Source of the DNA: a bacterium
GTDB lineage: Bacteria > Armatimonadota > Abditibacteriia > Abditibacteriales > Abditibacteriaceae
Direction: 5' to 3'
NCBI GenBank assembly: GCA_004172935.1
Contig: SDZD01000008.1
Location: 108,429 to 172,428, forward strand
Length of the DNA stretch: 64,000 bases
The notes under the pieces were generated by a model. It was given only the letters and a program-made list of their open reading frames with translations, was not told the origin of the DNA and ran no database searches. Position numbers and translations under genes: made by a program. Positions 8,359-18,600 of the stretch are shown here, one piece after another. Each line of letters opens with the position of its first letter. Positions within the stretch are counted from its first letter, which is position 1.

Positions 8359-9728
8359 CGGCGGCGATGTACCTCCATTGGAACCCCGAACTGTTGGCGC
8401 AGGGTGAGAACGGGCTGAGCAACGACGGGTGGTTCGGCGATGGGACGGAAGTCGAAGCGGGCGGCCAGAGCGCCCAGAATGAGTTGCGCCTCGATGATGG
8501 CGAAGCGCTGTCCCAAACAAAGGTGGCGACCGCCAGCGAAGGGGAAGTGGGCGTAGAGCGGGCGTTTGGGGCCATCGTTAGGGGCGAAGCGGGATGGGTC
8601 GAAACGCTCGGAGTCGGGCCATAAGTCGGGGTGACGGTGGGTGGTGTAAGGGCTGACAATGATGAAGGCACCCGCCGGGATGGGATAGCCCGCAATTTCG
8701 TCAGCTTCGAGGGCACGTCGAACCATCACCCACACCGGAGGATAAAGGCGCATGGCCTCGTTGAAGACCATTTCGGCGTAAGTGAGGCGCGGCAAATCGG
8801 CGATAGAAGGCCAACGACTGCCTAATACCTCATCGGCTTCGGCGTTGAGGAGTTGGAGCGACTCGGGACTTTGGGCCAGAAGGTGCCATGCCCAGGCAAG
8901 GGAGATGGCTGTGGTTTCGTGTCCGGCGATGAGGATAGTGACGACTTCATCGCGCAGTTGTTTATCTGTGAGGGGTTCGCCAGTTTCGGCGTCACGCGAA
9001 TTAAGGAGCGTTGTGAGTAAGTCGCGCGGCGGATTTGGGTCAGCGCGGCGCTGGTTGATGAGTTCGTAAACGACATCATCGACGGTGGCAAGCGATTGCT
9101 TGAAACGGGCGTTGCGCTGCGGCGAGATGGTCATGGGGGTGTTGAGCAGCGTGGCAGAGATGTGGCCGAGGTCTTCTATCATGACGGCGATGGCGTCGCA
9201 GATGTCTTCGGCGTAGGCGGAGAAGTCGGAGCTGAACATGGCGCGCACGACAATGTCGAGGGTGAGGATTTTCATCTCGTGCGCCATATCGAGGGGACGC
9301 GATTCGCCGACGTTAAGATTCCAGCCATCGACCATGCGCTGTACGGCTTCGACGATGAGGGGGCCGAAACCGATGAGGCAACCTTCGTGGAAGTCGGGCT
9401 GCATGATGCGGCGCTGTTTGCGCCAGTAGTCGCCATCGCTGGCGAGGAGGCCCTGCCCTAGAGTGAGGGAGACGAGCGGGGCGCGCACGATATTGGTGCG
9501 GTGCAGAACCTGTCGGATCTCTTCGGGGTGATTGAAGAAGTACACCGAGCCGTAGGGTGTGGTGTAGTGGACGGTGTCACCGAACTCGCGGGCGAGCGTC
9601 AGCAGGAATTCGAAGGGGTTGGCGTGGGGGCTACGCGCGAAATCGGCGAGCCACTGACGGGTTGGTCCCGGTGGAGTTGGATTTAAGGGGGGAGTGGGTA
9701 TCTGAGGTATAGTGGAAGTAACTGACAT
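8355..9728 (-). CDS. Cytochrome P450
   Basis: 457-residue soluble P450 monooxygenase. The I-helix oxygen-binding motif is AGHETT, the K-helix ExxR is in EAMRLYPP, and the heme-thiolate loop is FPFAGGRHLCLGQ with the Cys ligand. The wording (GHETTA, RLYPPVW, GGRHLCLGQRFA) resembles bacterial relatives of the CYP4/CYP102 fatty-acid hydroxylase clan, so a fatty-acyl substrate is plausible. No reductase domain is fused and no ferredoxin is adjacent, so electrons must come from elsewhere. The start is ATG 9728; an in-frame TTG at 9734 would add two residues. It is the first gene of the minus-strand cluster and overlaps the acyl-AMP ligase by four bases, suggesting the ligase product or its carrier-bound form is oxidised. 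Confidence 0.95.
   Translation of the reverse strand: MSVTSTIPQIPTPPLNPTPPGPTRQWLADFARSPHANPFEFLLTLAREFGDTVHYTTPYGSVYFFNHPEEIRQVLHRTNIVRAPLVSLTLGQGLLASDGDYWRKQRRIMQPDFHEGCLIGFGPLIVEAVQRMVDGWNLNVGESRPLDMAHEMKILTLDIVVRAMFSSDFSAYAEDICDAIAVMIEDLGHISATLLNTPMTISPQRNARFKQSLATVDDVVYELINQRRADPNPPRDLLTTLLNSRDAETGEPLTDKQLRDEVVTILIAGHETTAISLAWAWHLLAQSPESLQLLNAEADEVLGSRWPSIADLPRLTYAEMVFNEAMRLYPPVWVMVRRALEADEIAGYPIPAGAFIIVSPYTTHRHPDLWPDSERFDPSRFAPNDGPKRPLYAHFPFAGGRHLCLGQRFAIIEAQLILGALAARFDFRPIAEPPVVAQPVLTLRQQFGVPMEVHRRR
8371..8376 (-). promoter_or_regulatory. Strong ribosome binding site for FAAL gene
   Basis: Read on the minus strand, GGAGGT lies 12 bases before the FAAL ATG (8358) and within the last codons of the P450 gene. 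It supports the ATG at 8358 over the upstream extension of the frame to 8520, and indicates coupled translation. Such clear Shine-Dalgarno motifs are uncommon in this window. Confidence 0.6.
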
Positions 9729-9858
9729 GGGCAAAACGCTTGGCGCGCAGTATGTCGGGTTGGGGTTTGTTTGAGGGGTTTGAATTGTACTTCTTTATCG
9801 TTAGAAATTAATAATTTTCCAGAGATTAACCGCAAAGTATCAGGAGGAGTTTTTGATT

Positions 9859-9885
9859 CACCACAAAGGCACGGAGACACAGAGG
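9859..9885. repeat. Dispersed intergenic repeat-like sequence
   Basis: CACCACAAAGGCACGGAGACACAGAGG matches by eye a purine-rich intergenic motif (CCAC(A)AAGGCAC-GGAGACACAGAGG) that I recall as recurring in non-coding DNA of many unrelated bacteria. A related word, attaaccgcaaag, precedes it at 9824-9836. It lies between the divergent P450 and esterase genes and encodes nothing convincing. The identification is from memory of the motif; only one copy is in this window. Confidence 0.4.
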
Positions 9886-9934
9886 TTTTTTGTATGGGGT
9901 GGCGAGTTGGAGGTTGGAGAACCAAAATCAAGGT

Positions 9935-10864
9935 ATGGCTGAGTTCGATGCGACTTACGGTTATTCGTTGGAGCGGTTGTTGGAAGTGCCATTTCCTGAA
10001 GGGCCGTCTGATTTTGCGGAGTTTTGGCGGAGTACCTACGAAATGGCGCGCGCGGTGCCACTGAATATAGAGCGGCGGCGGATTAAGTCACCGCACCGGG
10101 ATTATGAGTTGTGGGAAGTTGAGTACGATTCGTTGGATAGGGTGCGAATTGGGGGGTGGGTTGCCCTACCCGTCAGTGGGCATTTTGAACGGGGAGTTGT
10201 GATGGGGCATGGCTATGGGGGGCGGAGCGAACCTGCCATTGAACTTTCGGGGCCACCTGCTGTTGTGATTTCACCGTGTATGCGGGGATTTCATCGCTCG
10301 GCGCGGAGGGATTTGCCGAATAATTCGGGGGAGCATGTGGTGCATGGTATCGAAAGTCGCGACACATATATTCATCGCGGGTGCGCGGCAGATTTGTGGC
10401 TGGCGGCTTCGGTTTTACTCGAACTGTATCCAGAAGCGGAAGGGAAGTTGGATTATCAGGGGGCCAGTTTTGGTGGGGGAATCGGGGCGCTGATGCTGCC
10501 GTGGGATGAGCGATTTCGGCGAGCGTTTTTGGATGTGCCCAGTTTTGGCAATCATCCGTTGCGGGTTCAATTGGATTGCAATGGGAGTGGGGCGGCGGTT
10601 AGGCGGCGGTATTTGAAAGATGTATCGGTGTTGGAGGTGCTGGCTTATTTCGATGCGGCGACAGCGGCAAATCAGATTCGGATTCCTACTTTTGTTGCAG
10701 CAGCTTTGAGCGATGGGTCGGTGCCACCACCGGGGCAGTTCGCTGTTTACAATGCCATCGGGGCGGAGAAGGAGCTGTTCGTTCGGCAAACGGGGCATCC
10801 CGATAGCGAGGCCGACAACAGGAAACTTTGGTGGGAGTTGGGGGAGTGGTTTAACGAGGCGTGA
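9935..10864 (+). CDS. Acetylxylan-esterase-like (CE7/AXE1) alpha/beta hydrolase
   Basis: 309-residue alpha/beta hydrolase resembling CE7 deacetylases, which remove acetyl groups from xylo-oligosaccharides and related acetyl esters. Signatures: RGFHRSA at the position of the family RGQ motif, the nucleophile elbow GASFGGG, an Asp in SDGSVPPP and a His in TGHPDSE. The Gln of the usual GxSQGG elbow is Phe here, so substrate range may differ. It has no signal peptide, as is usual for the cytosolic family. The start is uncertain: ATG 9935 leads directly into the conserved N-terminus, while ATG 9890 would add 15 residues translated from the repeat-like leader. It is convergent with the SGNH esterase gene. 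Confidence 0.8.
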   Translation: MAEFDATYGYSLERLLEVPFPEGPSDFAEFWRSTYEMARAVPLNIERRRIKSPHRDYELWEVEYDSLDRVRIGGWVALPVSGHFERGVVMGHGYGGRSEPAIELSGPPAVVISPCMRGFHRSARRDLPNNSGEHVVHGIESRDTYIHRGCAADLWLAASVLLELYPEAEGKLDYQGASFGGGIGALMLPWDERFRRAFLDVPSFGNHPLRVQLDCNGSGAAVRRRYLKDVSVLEVLAYFDAATAANQIRIPTFVAAALSDGSVPPPGQFAVYNAIGAEKELFVRQTGHPDSEADNRKLWWELGEWFNEA

Positions 10865-10915
10865 TGGTTTTGGCTCACCGAATGCGCGACAGCAGCGCCC
10901 AAGTTACAGTCAGAT

Positions 10916-10947
10916 AGCGCGGGGCGGCGGCTGCCCTACCCCGCGCT
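10916..10947. terminator. Hairpin between convergent genes
   Basis: AGCGCGGGG (10916-10924) pairs perfectly with CCCCGCGCT (10939-10947) across a 14-base loop, between the stop of the esterase (10864, plus) and the stop of the SGNH hydrolase (10961, minus). There is no T tract on either side, so it may only be a weak or Rho-assisted terminator. Confidence 0.4.
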
Positions 10948-10960
10948 GATTTCCGATGAA

Positions 10961-12301
10961 TTATGGTTTGGGGAGGAAGGGTTCGACGGCTTTTTTCCAG
11001 ATGGCGTAGCCTTCGGGCTTCATGTGGAGTTGATCGCCGACGAAAAGTTCGGGACGGGGTTGGCCGTTGGCGTCCAGCATGAGCGGGAAGATGTCGATAA
11101 ATTTGAGGTTGGGGACGAGCTTGGAAAAGTCGGCGACCAGCGAGTTGGCTTTGCGGATGTTGGCGACGTTGCCCCAACGCGAAGGGGCGGGAGCGACGGA
11201 GATAAATGCGATGGGCAAGTTCGGATATTTGGCGCGCACCAGAGAGACGAAGGTCATGTAATCGGCAAGAATGGTTTCGGGCGATTTTTTATCGGCGAGG
11301 TCGTTGGTACCCGCGTAGAACACGATCATCTTCGGGTCGTAGGGCATGACGACTTTATCGACGAAATGGACGGAGTCGCTGATGTAGGAGCCACCAAAGC
11401 CGCGATTAAGGACATTGCGACCGGGGAAATCTTCGGCAAGTGTTTTCCAAAGTCGAATGCTGGAGCTGCCAACAAAGAGAATGCCGCCTTTGGTGGGTGG
11501 GGTCTTGAGGTCGGCGGTGCCAAAATCGTCAATTTCGTTTTGAAAGCGCCAGGGCTTGGTAACAGCGGGTAATTTCGCCCATTGGTCAGTCGTGGGCAGC
11601 ACCGCATTCTCACCATTAAAAGCGACCGAAAGAACCGGGGGAGCGATGGGGTCGTGTTCTTTGGAGGCGAAGATGTGCATGACATCGTTGTCTGGGCCAT
11701 CTCCGACTTCCTGACGGGTGATGATGAGAGTGGCCTGACCGTTGGTATCACTCTTCAAGAAATTCAGTAGCGCGGGGGTAGAAAAATTGATGACCTGATC
11801 GGCGACGCCCGTTCCGGTGATGGTGAAAGTGCCGAGAGAAGTAACGGTATCGGTCTTGAGATTGAGCGCTGAGGTCGCGTCGTTGGCGGGGGCGTTGAGC
11901 CATGTCGCCGCTTTCTCGCTCCAACTCTCGCTGGGGTCACCGTCTTTAAGACCGAAGACGTTGAATGTCCAGATTTTACCGGGAGCCGATTTGCCCTCAG
12001 CGGTGGTGAGGCGAAGGCCCAGAGTTACACCAGAAGCGGTGGTAACAGGGTCAGGCAAGGTGGCGAGATCAAAACGCAGGTAGGTTTTGCGCGAGGAAAG
12101 TAAGTCCTTGGAGTTGCGAACGCGCAGGACATCGTGGTCCCCGAAATTGCCGTCATCGAAGCCCGCACCGCCTCGGACATTGAGATCGGCGCCTTTGCCT
12201 TGAGCGGTGGAAATGAATGTGGGAGCGGCTTGAGCGGTGCCGAAGGCGCTCAGAAGCGCTAATGTGCCTAGAAACGAGGTACGTTTGAATTTATTTTTCA
12301 T
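10961..12301 (-). CDS. Secreted SGNH/GDSL esterase with N-terminal DNRLRE-like domain
   Basis: 446 residues. A Sec signal peptide (MKNKFKRTSFLGTLALLS, cleaved after AQA) sets the start at 12301; the frame extends to 12352. Residues about 30-215 resemble the DNRLRE/CBM96-like beta-sandwich found in secreted polysaccharide-acting proteins (DVLRVRNS, TYLRFDLATLP, ESWSEKAATWLNAP). Residues about 265-446 are an SGNH hydrolase: block I FVGSSSIRLW (nucleophile Ser), block II NRGFGGS, block III YAGTNDL and block V DQLHMKPEGY with the Asp-x-x-His pair. Family members deacetylate glycans or hydrolyse esters. Together with the neighbouring CE7 enzyme this suggests de-esterification of plant or microbial polysaccharide. 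It is divergent from the giant subtilisin gene. Confidence 0.85.
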   Translation of the reverse strand: MKNKFKRTSFLGTLALLSAFGTAQAAPTFISTAQGKGADLNVRGGAGFDDGNFGDHDVLRVRNSKDLLSSRKTYLRFDLATLPDPVTTASGVTLGLRLTTAEGKSAPGKIWTFNVFGLKDGDPSESWSEKAATWLNAPANDATSALNLKTDTVTSLGTFTITGTGVADQVINFSTPALLNFLKSDTNGQATLIITRQEVGDGPDNDVMHIFASKEHDPIAPPVLSVAFNGENAVLPTTDQWAKLPAVTKPWRFQNEIDDFGTADLKTPPTKGGILFVGSSSIRLWKTLAEDFPGRNVLNRGFGGSYISDSVHFVDKVVMPYDPKMIVFYAGTNDLADKKSPETILADYMTFVSLVRAKYPNLPIAFISVAPAPSRWGNVANIRKANSLVADFSKLVPNLKFIDIFPLMLDANGQPRPELFVGDQLHMKPEGYAIWKKAVEPFLPKP

Positions 12302-12659
12302 GCTGATGGCTATTGGACAGTGTGAGCGAGTCGAATGTAACTGCAGATTCATTTATTGCTCGAAGTTTCAAATACCGGTATCTTAGATTCAATATACCCG
12401 GCGAAGAAGGAGTTCAAACAGTCAATAGGACACGCCAAGCAAAGCGAAGGCACCGCTCACTAAGTTCGCGAGGTTATTTCAATATGTCTGGGTGCCTCTC
12501 ACGGACACAGCAAGCCACCTAACGCATAGGGCGACTGGCTGGAGGCTCTTGGTAATCAAGGGTAATGAATCTAAATTAGGACGATTTCAGAGTTGTCGTC
12601 AGAGTTTTTTCAGAGCGCGCGCGCAAGATGTTAGGCAGAATCCCAAACGGGAAAACATC
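12302..12659. promoter_or_regulatory. 358-bp divergent intergenic region with paired leader segments
   Basis: No protein-like frame. It separates the SGNH esterase (start 12301, minus) from the subtilisin (start 12660, plus). On the plus strand AGGCACC (12448-12454) pairs perfectly with GGTGCCT (12491-12497). A second hairpin follows at 12513-12540: AGCCA/TGGCT outer arm, CCTA/TAGG inner arm, loop ACGCA and a GCGAC bulge. The order and the ACGCA-TAGGGCGA wording faintly recall c-di-GMP-I riboswitches, but the conserved second half of that riboswitch is not found. An unusual 5' leader of the subtilisin transcript is possible; chance pairing cannot be excluded. Confidence 0.35.
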
Positions 12660-15600
12660 ATGAACATCCGTTCCCGCTTCGCGCCATACGCGCACTGCTG
12701 CGACCAAGCCGAGCCGCCCTCGGTTAGAGAGTCGCGGCGGAATAATCTAAAAAACTCTCTTCGGCTGGCACTTGCCGCCTCGCTCTCGGTCGTGGGTTTA
12801 ACGAGCACCGCCCATGCACAGAATGTGCAGGTACGCACTACACGCGGAGTCACCACTGCCAAGGCTGGCGAGCTGCTGGTTAAATTCGGCTCCTCTTCTT
12901 CTAACTCATTAATTTCGATTCACTCAAATATTTCGAGCATTCGCGCTAAAGCCGCCCCTACAAATAAAATAATCGGAGCCATCGAATTGCAAAGCTTCGG
13001 TTCGATAGGCTGGCAATTGGTAAAGTTGCCCACAGGCATGTCGCTGGAAGATGGCATAAAGTTCTATAAGTCTCAAGCCAACGTTTTAGATGTGGAACCC
13101 AACCCAGTCGTTCATGCGATGGCAGTGCCCAACGATCCGGCCTATTCTCAACAGTATGGGCTAGAAAAAATCGGCGCTCCTGCTGCGTGGAACAAAAACA
13201 AAGGCAGCGCCAGCACCATTGTTGCCGTGATTGATACCGGCGTCAATTACACGCACGAAGACCTATCGGCGAATATGTGGAAGAATCCGAAGGAGATTCC
13301 CGGCAACGGCAAAGATGACGATGGCAATGGATATATAGACGATGTGTACGGCGTAGACACAGTTGATAAAGATGGCGACCCGATGGACTCGCACCATCAT
13401 GGCACTCATTGTGCGGGCATTATCGGCGCAGCGGGTAACAACGGTATCGGCATTTCAGGCGTGAACTGGAACGTAAAAATAATGGCGTGCAAGGTGTTGG
13501 GGGCCGATGGGAGCGGGAGCGTAGCTGGCATTATCGAAGGTTTGCAGTACGTGTTAACGATGAAGGCTCGCGGCAACAATATTCGTGTTGTGAACGAGAG
13601 TCTGGGCGGCCCCGGCTACTCGCAGGCGACCAAAGACGTGATCGACGCCTTAGGCAAAGAGGGCGTTTTTGTGGCAGCAGCGGCGGGCAATGAGACGACC
13701 AACAACGACGCTACCCCCAGCTATCCGGCCTCTTACGACTGCCCGAACATCATTTCGGTGGCGGCTTCGGATTCGCGCGATAACGTAGCGAGCTTTTCTA
13801 ACTACGGCGCGACCAGCGTTGACCTTGCGGCGCCTGGCGTGGACATTTACTCGACTTTCTGGCCGGGGAATAGTTCGTATGCCAACTCCAGCGGCACCTC
13901 GATGGCGACTCCTATGGTCGCGGGTGCAGCGGCATTGCTGTATGCGTTCAACCCATCGCTTACCCCTGAAGCGATGAAAAAGTTGTTGATGGATACCGTC
14001 GATCCGTTGCCACAGTGGGATGGCAAGGTGGTTACGGGCGGACGCATGAATTTGGCGCGCGCGTTGACGAGCATCGACCCGAACGGATTACCGATTGTGA
14101 CTTCGACTTCGCCGCGCGGGGTTTCGAGCAACTTGCGTCCGGCGATTACGGTCAGCTTCTCGAAGCCGATGAATCAGGCCAGTGTGCAGAGTAACTGGAG
14201 CTTTGCGCCCGCCGTGACGGGCACGTTCGTTTGGAGCAACAATAACCAGACAGTGACCTTCGCGCCCAGCGGCAATTTGGTGGCGGGTACAATGTATGAA
14301 GGTCGCATCAAGGGAACAGCAGTAAGCGCGGCGGGCGTGAAACTGGACGGCGACTTATCGGGCGCTTCGACTGGTTCACCCAGTGATGACTATGTGTGGA
14401 ACTTCCGCATTGTGGGCGCGCCCTCGAACGACAACTTTGCGCGCGCCATGCCGTTGAGCGGCGATAGCGGCTATGTTCCAGCTTTCAACATGGGAGCGAC
14501 GCGCGAAGCGGGCGAAGGTCGTCATGGCAACTACTATGGGCAGGGCGACAAATCGGTGTGGTTCAAGTGGACAGCTCCAGCGACAGGCAACTTGATTTTC
14601 GATACGACGGGTTCGACTTTTAGCCACGTTATCGGCGTTTACACCGGCTCTTCGGTGGGGGCATTGACGACGCAGAAGTTGGGCGACTCGAATTATATTC
14701 ACAACGAAGTCCAGATCGCGTTGCGCGTAGTAGCTGGCACAACCTACTCCATCGTTATCGACGGCGATTTCTACCCTCAAACCGAGACTACCCTCCCCTT
14801 CACCGACACGGGGAACATCCGTTTGTCCTGGCTGTTGTATCGCTCGCCAGCAAACGATAACTATGCCAGCGCGCAGAACATTTCGGGCGTCAAGGGCAGC
14901 ACAACGGGCAACACGCTCGGCGCCTACTGGGAAGACGGCGAAACCAGCCACGCCGGAGCCGATTCGTCGGTATGGTTCCGCTGGACAGCGCCCGCCAACG
15001 GCGCGGTAACTTTCGATACCATCGGCACCAACTGGGACACCGAACTCTCGGCCTTCACAGGCACCCCGATTAGAACCGCCAAAGAAGTCGCGCAAGATCG
15101 CGACGGCGGCGGTGCCAACGGCACCAGCCTGATGCCATTCACGGTTTCGGCGGGCGCCACCTATTACATCTCGGTTGGTGGCGCGGGCTATGCCTTCAAT
15201 GATGCGCGCGGCGACTTCAAGCTGAACTGGAACTTTGTGAATGCCCCGACCAACGATGCGTTCTCGAAAGCCATTGCTCTCAACCCTGCCAACGGGGGCA
15301 CGCTGACGACTTCGACTTATGGAGCCACGTTGGAGGCCAACGAACCAGAAGTCGAGTACGACGAAGGCATCGCCTCCATCTGGTACACATGGACAGCGCC
15401 CACAGATGGCGCGGTTAGCTTCGACACGTTGGGCAGTAGTTTCAATACCAACCTGGGCGTATATACCGGGAACACGCTTTCGGGCCTGACAGTCGTGGCC
15501 GAGAACGACGATAACAAATCGGTCGAAGAAACGGAAACCTCGAAGGTGAAATTTACAGCGGTCAAAGGCACGACTTACCGCATTCGCATCGACAGCCCGG

Positions 15601-18600
15601 AATACGCTTCGAGCGAGGCTTCGATTGGCTATCCAGCCACTCATGGCCCTGTTCGCCTGACATGGAGCTTCGTGGGAGCGCCCTCGAACGACCGCTTTGC
15701 CAGCGCTCAACTGCTCAACACAACGAACGGCGGCGTGGTTGGCTCGAATATCGGCGCCAACATCGAAATCGACGAACCGAAACCGAACTACCGCGATGAA
15801 GGTGCCTCGATCTGGTACAAATGGACGGCCCCAACAAACGGCGCAGTGACCTTCGATTTGGCAGGCAGCACCTATATCAACGGCTTGCCGATGAACACCT
15901 ACCTCGCGATTTACACCGGCTCCGACTTGGCGAGTCTGGAAGTGGCCGACGAAAACGACGACGATAAAAGCAACGAACCCACCGAGACAAGCCGCGTGCG
16001 CTTCACGGTGAAGGGCGGCACCACCTACTATGTGCGCATCGACAACGCGGACATCGCCTATGGAGACAGCGGCCAATCATATGACCGCACACACGGCAGT
16101 ATCGCCCTCGCCTGGGACTTCGTGGGCGCTCCCGCGAACGACAATTTCTCGGCGTATGAGAATCTGGGTTCAGGTGCTTCGGGCCGAGTCGGTGGAACGA
16201 CTGTAGGCGCGGGCCTTGAGGCCAACGAGGAAAACCCGACCTACCGCGACGACGGCACCTCGCTCTGGTATCGCTGGACAGCTCCTTACACAGGCACAGT
16301 GATGTTCTCGACATCGGGCAGCAAAGGTTTGGATGGCAAAGCCTATGACACCCACCTCGCGGTCTACACGGGCAACCTCATTGATGGATTGGAATGGGTT
16401 AACGAGAACAACGACGATGGCTCATCACCCACATCGAAAGTGACCTTCGACGCCGAGGCGGGCACCACCTATGTCATTCGAGTCGGCGACGGCTGGGCCA
16501 GCGGATACGACAGCGTACAGAAGTACAACAGCGGACACGGCGTCGTGAGTTTGAGCTGGTCGCTGGGCGGCACTCCGATTTCGGGACCGACGATTAGCAA
16601 CTTCACGCCGACAAGCGGCGGAGCGGGCACGGTTGTCACCATCAACGGAACGAACCTGAGCGGCGCCAACTCGGTGTTGTTCGATGGACTGGCGGGCACC
16701 ATCAGCACCACCTCAGCAACCAGCGTGAAGGCGACAGCTCCGACCGGAGTACACACTGGACGCATCACCATCAAGACGGGCAACGGCAGCGCTATCAGCG
16801 ACACAGACTTCAAAGTTGGCCCCGCCATCACCACATTCTCACCAACAAGTGGGCCAGTTGGAACCCAAATCACCATTGAGGGAAGCGGCTTTCAGGGAGT
16901 CACGGGGGTAACGATTGGTGGAGCCAGCGCTTCGTTCACGGTTGTTTCAGCGACTCGCCTAACAGCCATCGTTCCCGGTAACGCAGTTAGCGGCAAAGTG
17001 ACTGTTACGACGGCGGGGGGCACAGCCGCGAGTGCGGGCGTGTTCTCGATGCCGCCGCGTATCGACTCCTTCTCGCCGCCAAGCGGCCTGGTTGGGACTC
17101 GCGTTCAGATTAAGGGCGCCAACTTCCTTGGCACCACTTCAGTTCTGTTCAACACCACAGCAGCAACAGCGCCTTCGATTGCATCGGATGTGATTTCGGT
17201 GGCGGTTCCAGCGGGAGCAACAACGGGCTTGATTTCGGTTGTGACTCCGGCGGGCACGGTGAAAACGGCGACTAACTTCGTGGTGCAAACACCACCCGTC
17301 ATCACTGGATTTACACCGCTAGGCGGCAAAACGGGCACAGCAGTCACCATTTCAGGACGCAACTTCCTCGGCGCAACAGCGGTTCGCTTCAATGGCGTGG
17401 CAGCGGTGAATCCGAAAATCACGGCGACCTTGATTGCCGCCAATGTTCCGGCAGGGGCTTTGACCGGGCCGATCTCGGTGACGACTCCCGAAGGCGACAG
17501 CCAGAGCGCGGCTAACTTCGTGGTCGATAATGAGGCTCCTACTGTCACGATCACCAATCCGATGGCAGGTTCGAGCGTTACCGCTCTGCCAAAAGCCTTC
17601 ACGGGTACCGTAGGCGATAATGGCGGTGTGTCGAACGTGCAAAGCGTGACATGGTTGTTGGCCCGCACAATTGGCACCAACCAGTTCCAGTATTGGAACC
17701 CAACCAACGGCATATGGGGCGCCTTCCTGCTGAACGCCTCGACTCCAACACGCCCGAACGTTAATACGGCGTGGTCTTCGGTGGGTAACCTGCCGACGGG
17801 CGCGAATCTGACACCGGGCGCCTATACAGTGCGCGCCACAGCGACCGACAAAATGGGCAATGAGAGCACGGTGTTTAGCGCCTTCACAGTGGCGCCTCTC
17901 ACCTACTCGATTTCGGGGCGTATCACTCTGGGAACAGCGGGATTGGCGAACGTGACGGTTACTCGTACCGGGAACGTGAAAGTAGTGACGAACGCGAATG
18001 GCGAGTTCTCGTTTGCGGGAGTGGCGGCCAATACCAACGTGACGCTGACACCAACATTAACGGGCTACACCTTCAACCCAGTAACACGTAACGTCGCATT
18101 GAAAACGGCGAACGTAACCGGCCAGAACTTCGCGGCTACCTCAACGACACCTACTGTTACTTCCTTCACGCCAGCCAGCGGCCCAGTGGGGACAGCAGTA
18201 ACCATCAAGGGGACGAATCTTTCGACAGCAACTGCGGTGAAGTTCAACAACGTCACAGCGACTATCAAGAGCAAGGCGGCGACACAGATAGTGGCAGTCG
18301 TTCCAGCCGGAGCAACGACGGGGCGAATCAGCGTCACGACTCCCACGGGAACTACCAGCAGCACGACCAACTTCACGGTGACGATTCCGCCTCCAACAAT
18401 TGCAGGTTTCACTCCAGGAAGCGGCCAGATCGGGTTCAATGTCACTATCAACGGGACCAATTTGGCGGCTGCGACTTCGGTGAAATTCAACAACGTGGCG
18501 GCTGTCATTAAGAGCAAAACGGCTACGCAGATCGTGACTTCGGTTCCGGCTGGAGCGACAACGGGGCGCCTAACAGTAACGACGCCGACGGGGACAGTGA

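Noticed and set aside
12513..12540. c-di-GMP-I (GEMM) riboswitch
   Set aside because: Only a partial ACGCA-AGGGC likeness; the conserved downstream half and tetraloop-receptor layout are not present.
14376..16076. Long antisense frame (566 residues) across the PPC-like repeats of the subtilisin gene
   Set aside because: It lies fully inside a coding region with clear domains on the other strand, has many Arg/Cys/Val/Gly runs typical of reversed codons and no recognisable motif.
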